Shown here piece by piece: positions 6,781-6,968 of a stretch of 6,968 bases of DNA. How positions within the stretch are numbered: position 1 is the stretch's first letter; each line of letters opens with the position of its first letter. A program made the translations under genes and the position numbers. Below the pieces are notes generated by a model. It worked only from the letters and a program-made list of their open reading frames with translations. It did no database searches and was not told the origin of the DNA. Source of the stretch: Bacteroidaceae bacterium (GTDB lineage Bacteria; Bacteroidota; Bacteroidia; Bacteroidales; Bacteroidaceae); contig CAAGDO010000068.1 of the NCBI GenBank assembly GCA_900768625.1, forward strand, positions 1-6,968, given 5' to 3'.

Positions 6781-6847
6781 CGGTAAACTTTTTTTAATTC
6801 TGAATTGAATACTATCTAGTTGATAGTCAGTACTTTGCAAACATCGG
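6781..6847. other. AT-rich flank of the array (leader or trailer)
   Basis: This 67-bp stretch separates the terminator from the first repeat. It contains AATTC-T-GAATT (6797-6807), a small hairpin ACTATC-TAGTT-GATAGT (6811-6827), and GTACTTTGCAA (6830-6840). Because crRNA sequence reads on the minus strand, this side is downstream of the crRNAs. Whether new spacers enter here or at the unseen far end cannot be settled from two repeats. Confidence 0.5.
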
Positions 6848-6968
6848 GGTGTTTACCGTATTGCAAAGGTACGATTTTGAAAGCAATTCACAACCTGGAG
6901 CGTCAGACTAATGGGCTGGCATTAGGTGTTTACCGTATTGCAAAGGAACGATTTTGAAAGCAATTCAC
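6848..6968 (-). CRISPR. Type II-C CRISPR array, truncated by window end
   Basis: A 47-nt repeat at 6848-6894 recurs from 6925, with 44 nt present before the window ends. The period is 77, giving a 30-nt spacer at 6895-6924. The two repeats differ at one position in the visible overlap, T6870 versus A6947. crRNA sense is the minus strand: the repeat then begins GTTGTGAATTGCTTTC and its bases 2-20 match the tracrRNA anti-repeat exactly. A 47-nt repeat and 30-nt spacer are usual for Bacteroidota II-C arrays. The number of further units lies outside the window. Confidence 0.95.
6864..6893 (-). promoter_or_regulatory. Promoter embedded in the CRISPR repeat
   Basis: Read on the minus strand, repeat bases 2-4 are TTG (6893-6891). 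After a 19-nt gap, bases 24-31 are TACCTTTG (6871-6864), a perfect TAnnTTTG box. The predicted start falls near repeat base 38, about 10 nt before the next spacer in crRNA sense. In the second repeat the box reads TTCCTTTG (6948-6941). Neisseria II-C repeats are known to carry their own promoters; that this repeat does the same with a Bacteroidota consensus is inferred. Confidence 0.55.

Noticed and set aside
6831..6838. TACTTTGC on the plus strand as a promoter into the array.
   Set aside because: It is one base short of TAnnTTTG and no TTG lies at proper spacing; it would also read the antisense of the crRNAs.
5337..6847. Searched for csn2, cas4 or an accessory gene that would indicate II-A, II-B or a new subtype.
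   Set aside because: Only cas1 and cas2 are present, and the remaining gaps are too short, so the locus is plain II-C in gene content.

Overview
This window holds one end-to-end type II-C CRISPR-Cas locus, laid out as tracrRNA - cas9 - cas1 - cas2 - CRISPR array. All three proteins carry their family catalytic residues. The anti-repeat in the tracrRNA matches the array repeat over 19 consecutive bases, so the locus is internally consistent and probably functional. The DNA looks like Bacteroidota, probably Bacteroidales and perhaps Prevotella-like. The reasons are the large Cas9 of the Bacteroidota II-C type, a 47-nt repeat that starts GTTGTGAATTGC in crRNA orientation, putative promoters of the Bacteroidota form (TTG near -33, TAnnTTTG near -7), and weak Shine-Dalgarno sites. 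The genus call is an inference.

Layout. Positions 1-692 contain no convincing protein gene. They carry a minus-strand tracrRNA (about 322 down to 220) with a promoter and a UUCG-capped terminator, a possible divergent plus-strand promoter, a long imperfect hairpin, and three copies of one repeat. A 55-bp sequence occurs at 114-168 and 611-665, and a 20-bp core of it is inverted at 470-489, so inverted copies bracket the tracrRNA gene. cas9 follows (693-5336; Met6 at 708 is the likelier start). A 97-nt gap with a strong hairpin separates it from cas1 (5434-6378), which is followed 8 nt later by cas2 (6387-6719). A two-way terminator and a short AT-rich flank lead into the array at 6848. The array is cut by the window edge after one full repeat, one 30-nt spacer and most of a second repeat.

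How it works together. Cas1 and Cas2 capture new spacers. The array is read on the minus strand, towards cas2. crRNAs pair with the tracrRNA and guide Cas9 to cut matching DNA. There is no csn2 and no cas4, which fits subtype II-C.

The most interesting signal is in the non-coding parts. Each 47-nt repeat appears to contain a complete Bacteroidota-type promoter (TTG, 19-nt gap, TACCTTTG) pointing through the adjacent spacer. The tracrRNA promoter is placed so that transcription should begin almost exactly at the anti-repeat. Small RNAs and the cas operon then converge on a shared terminator.
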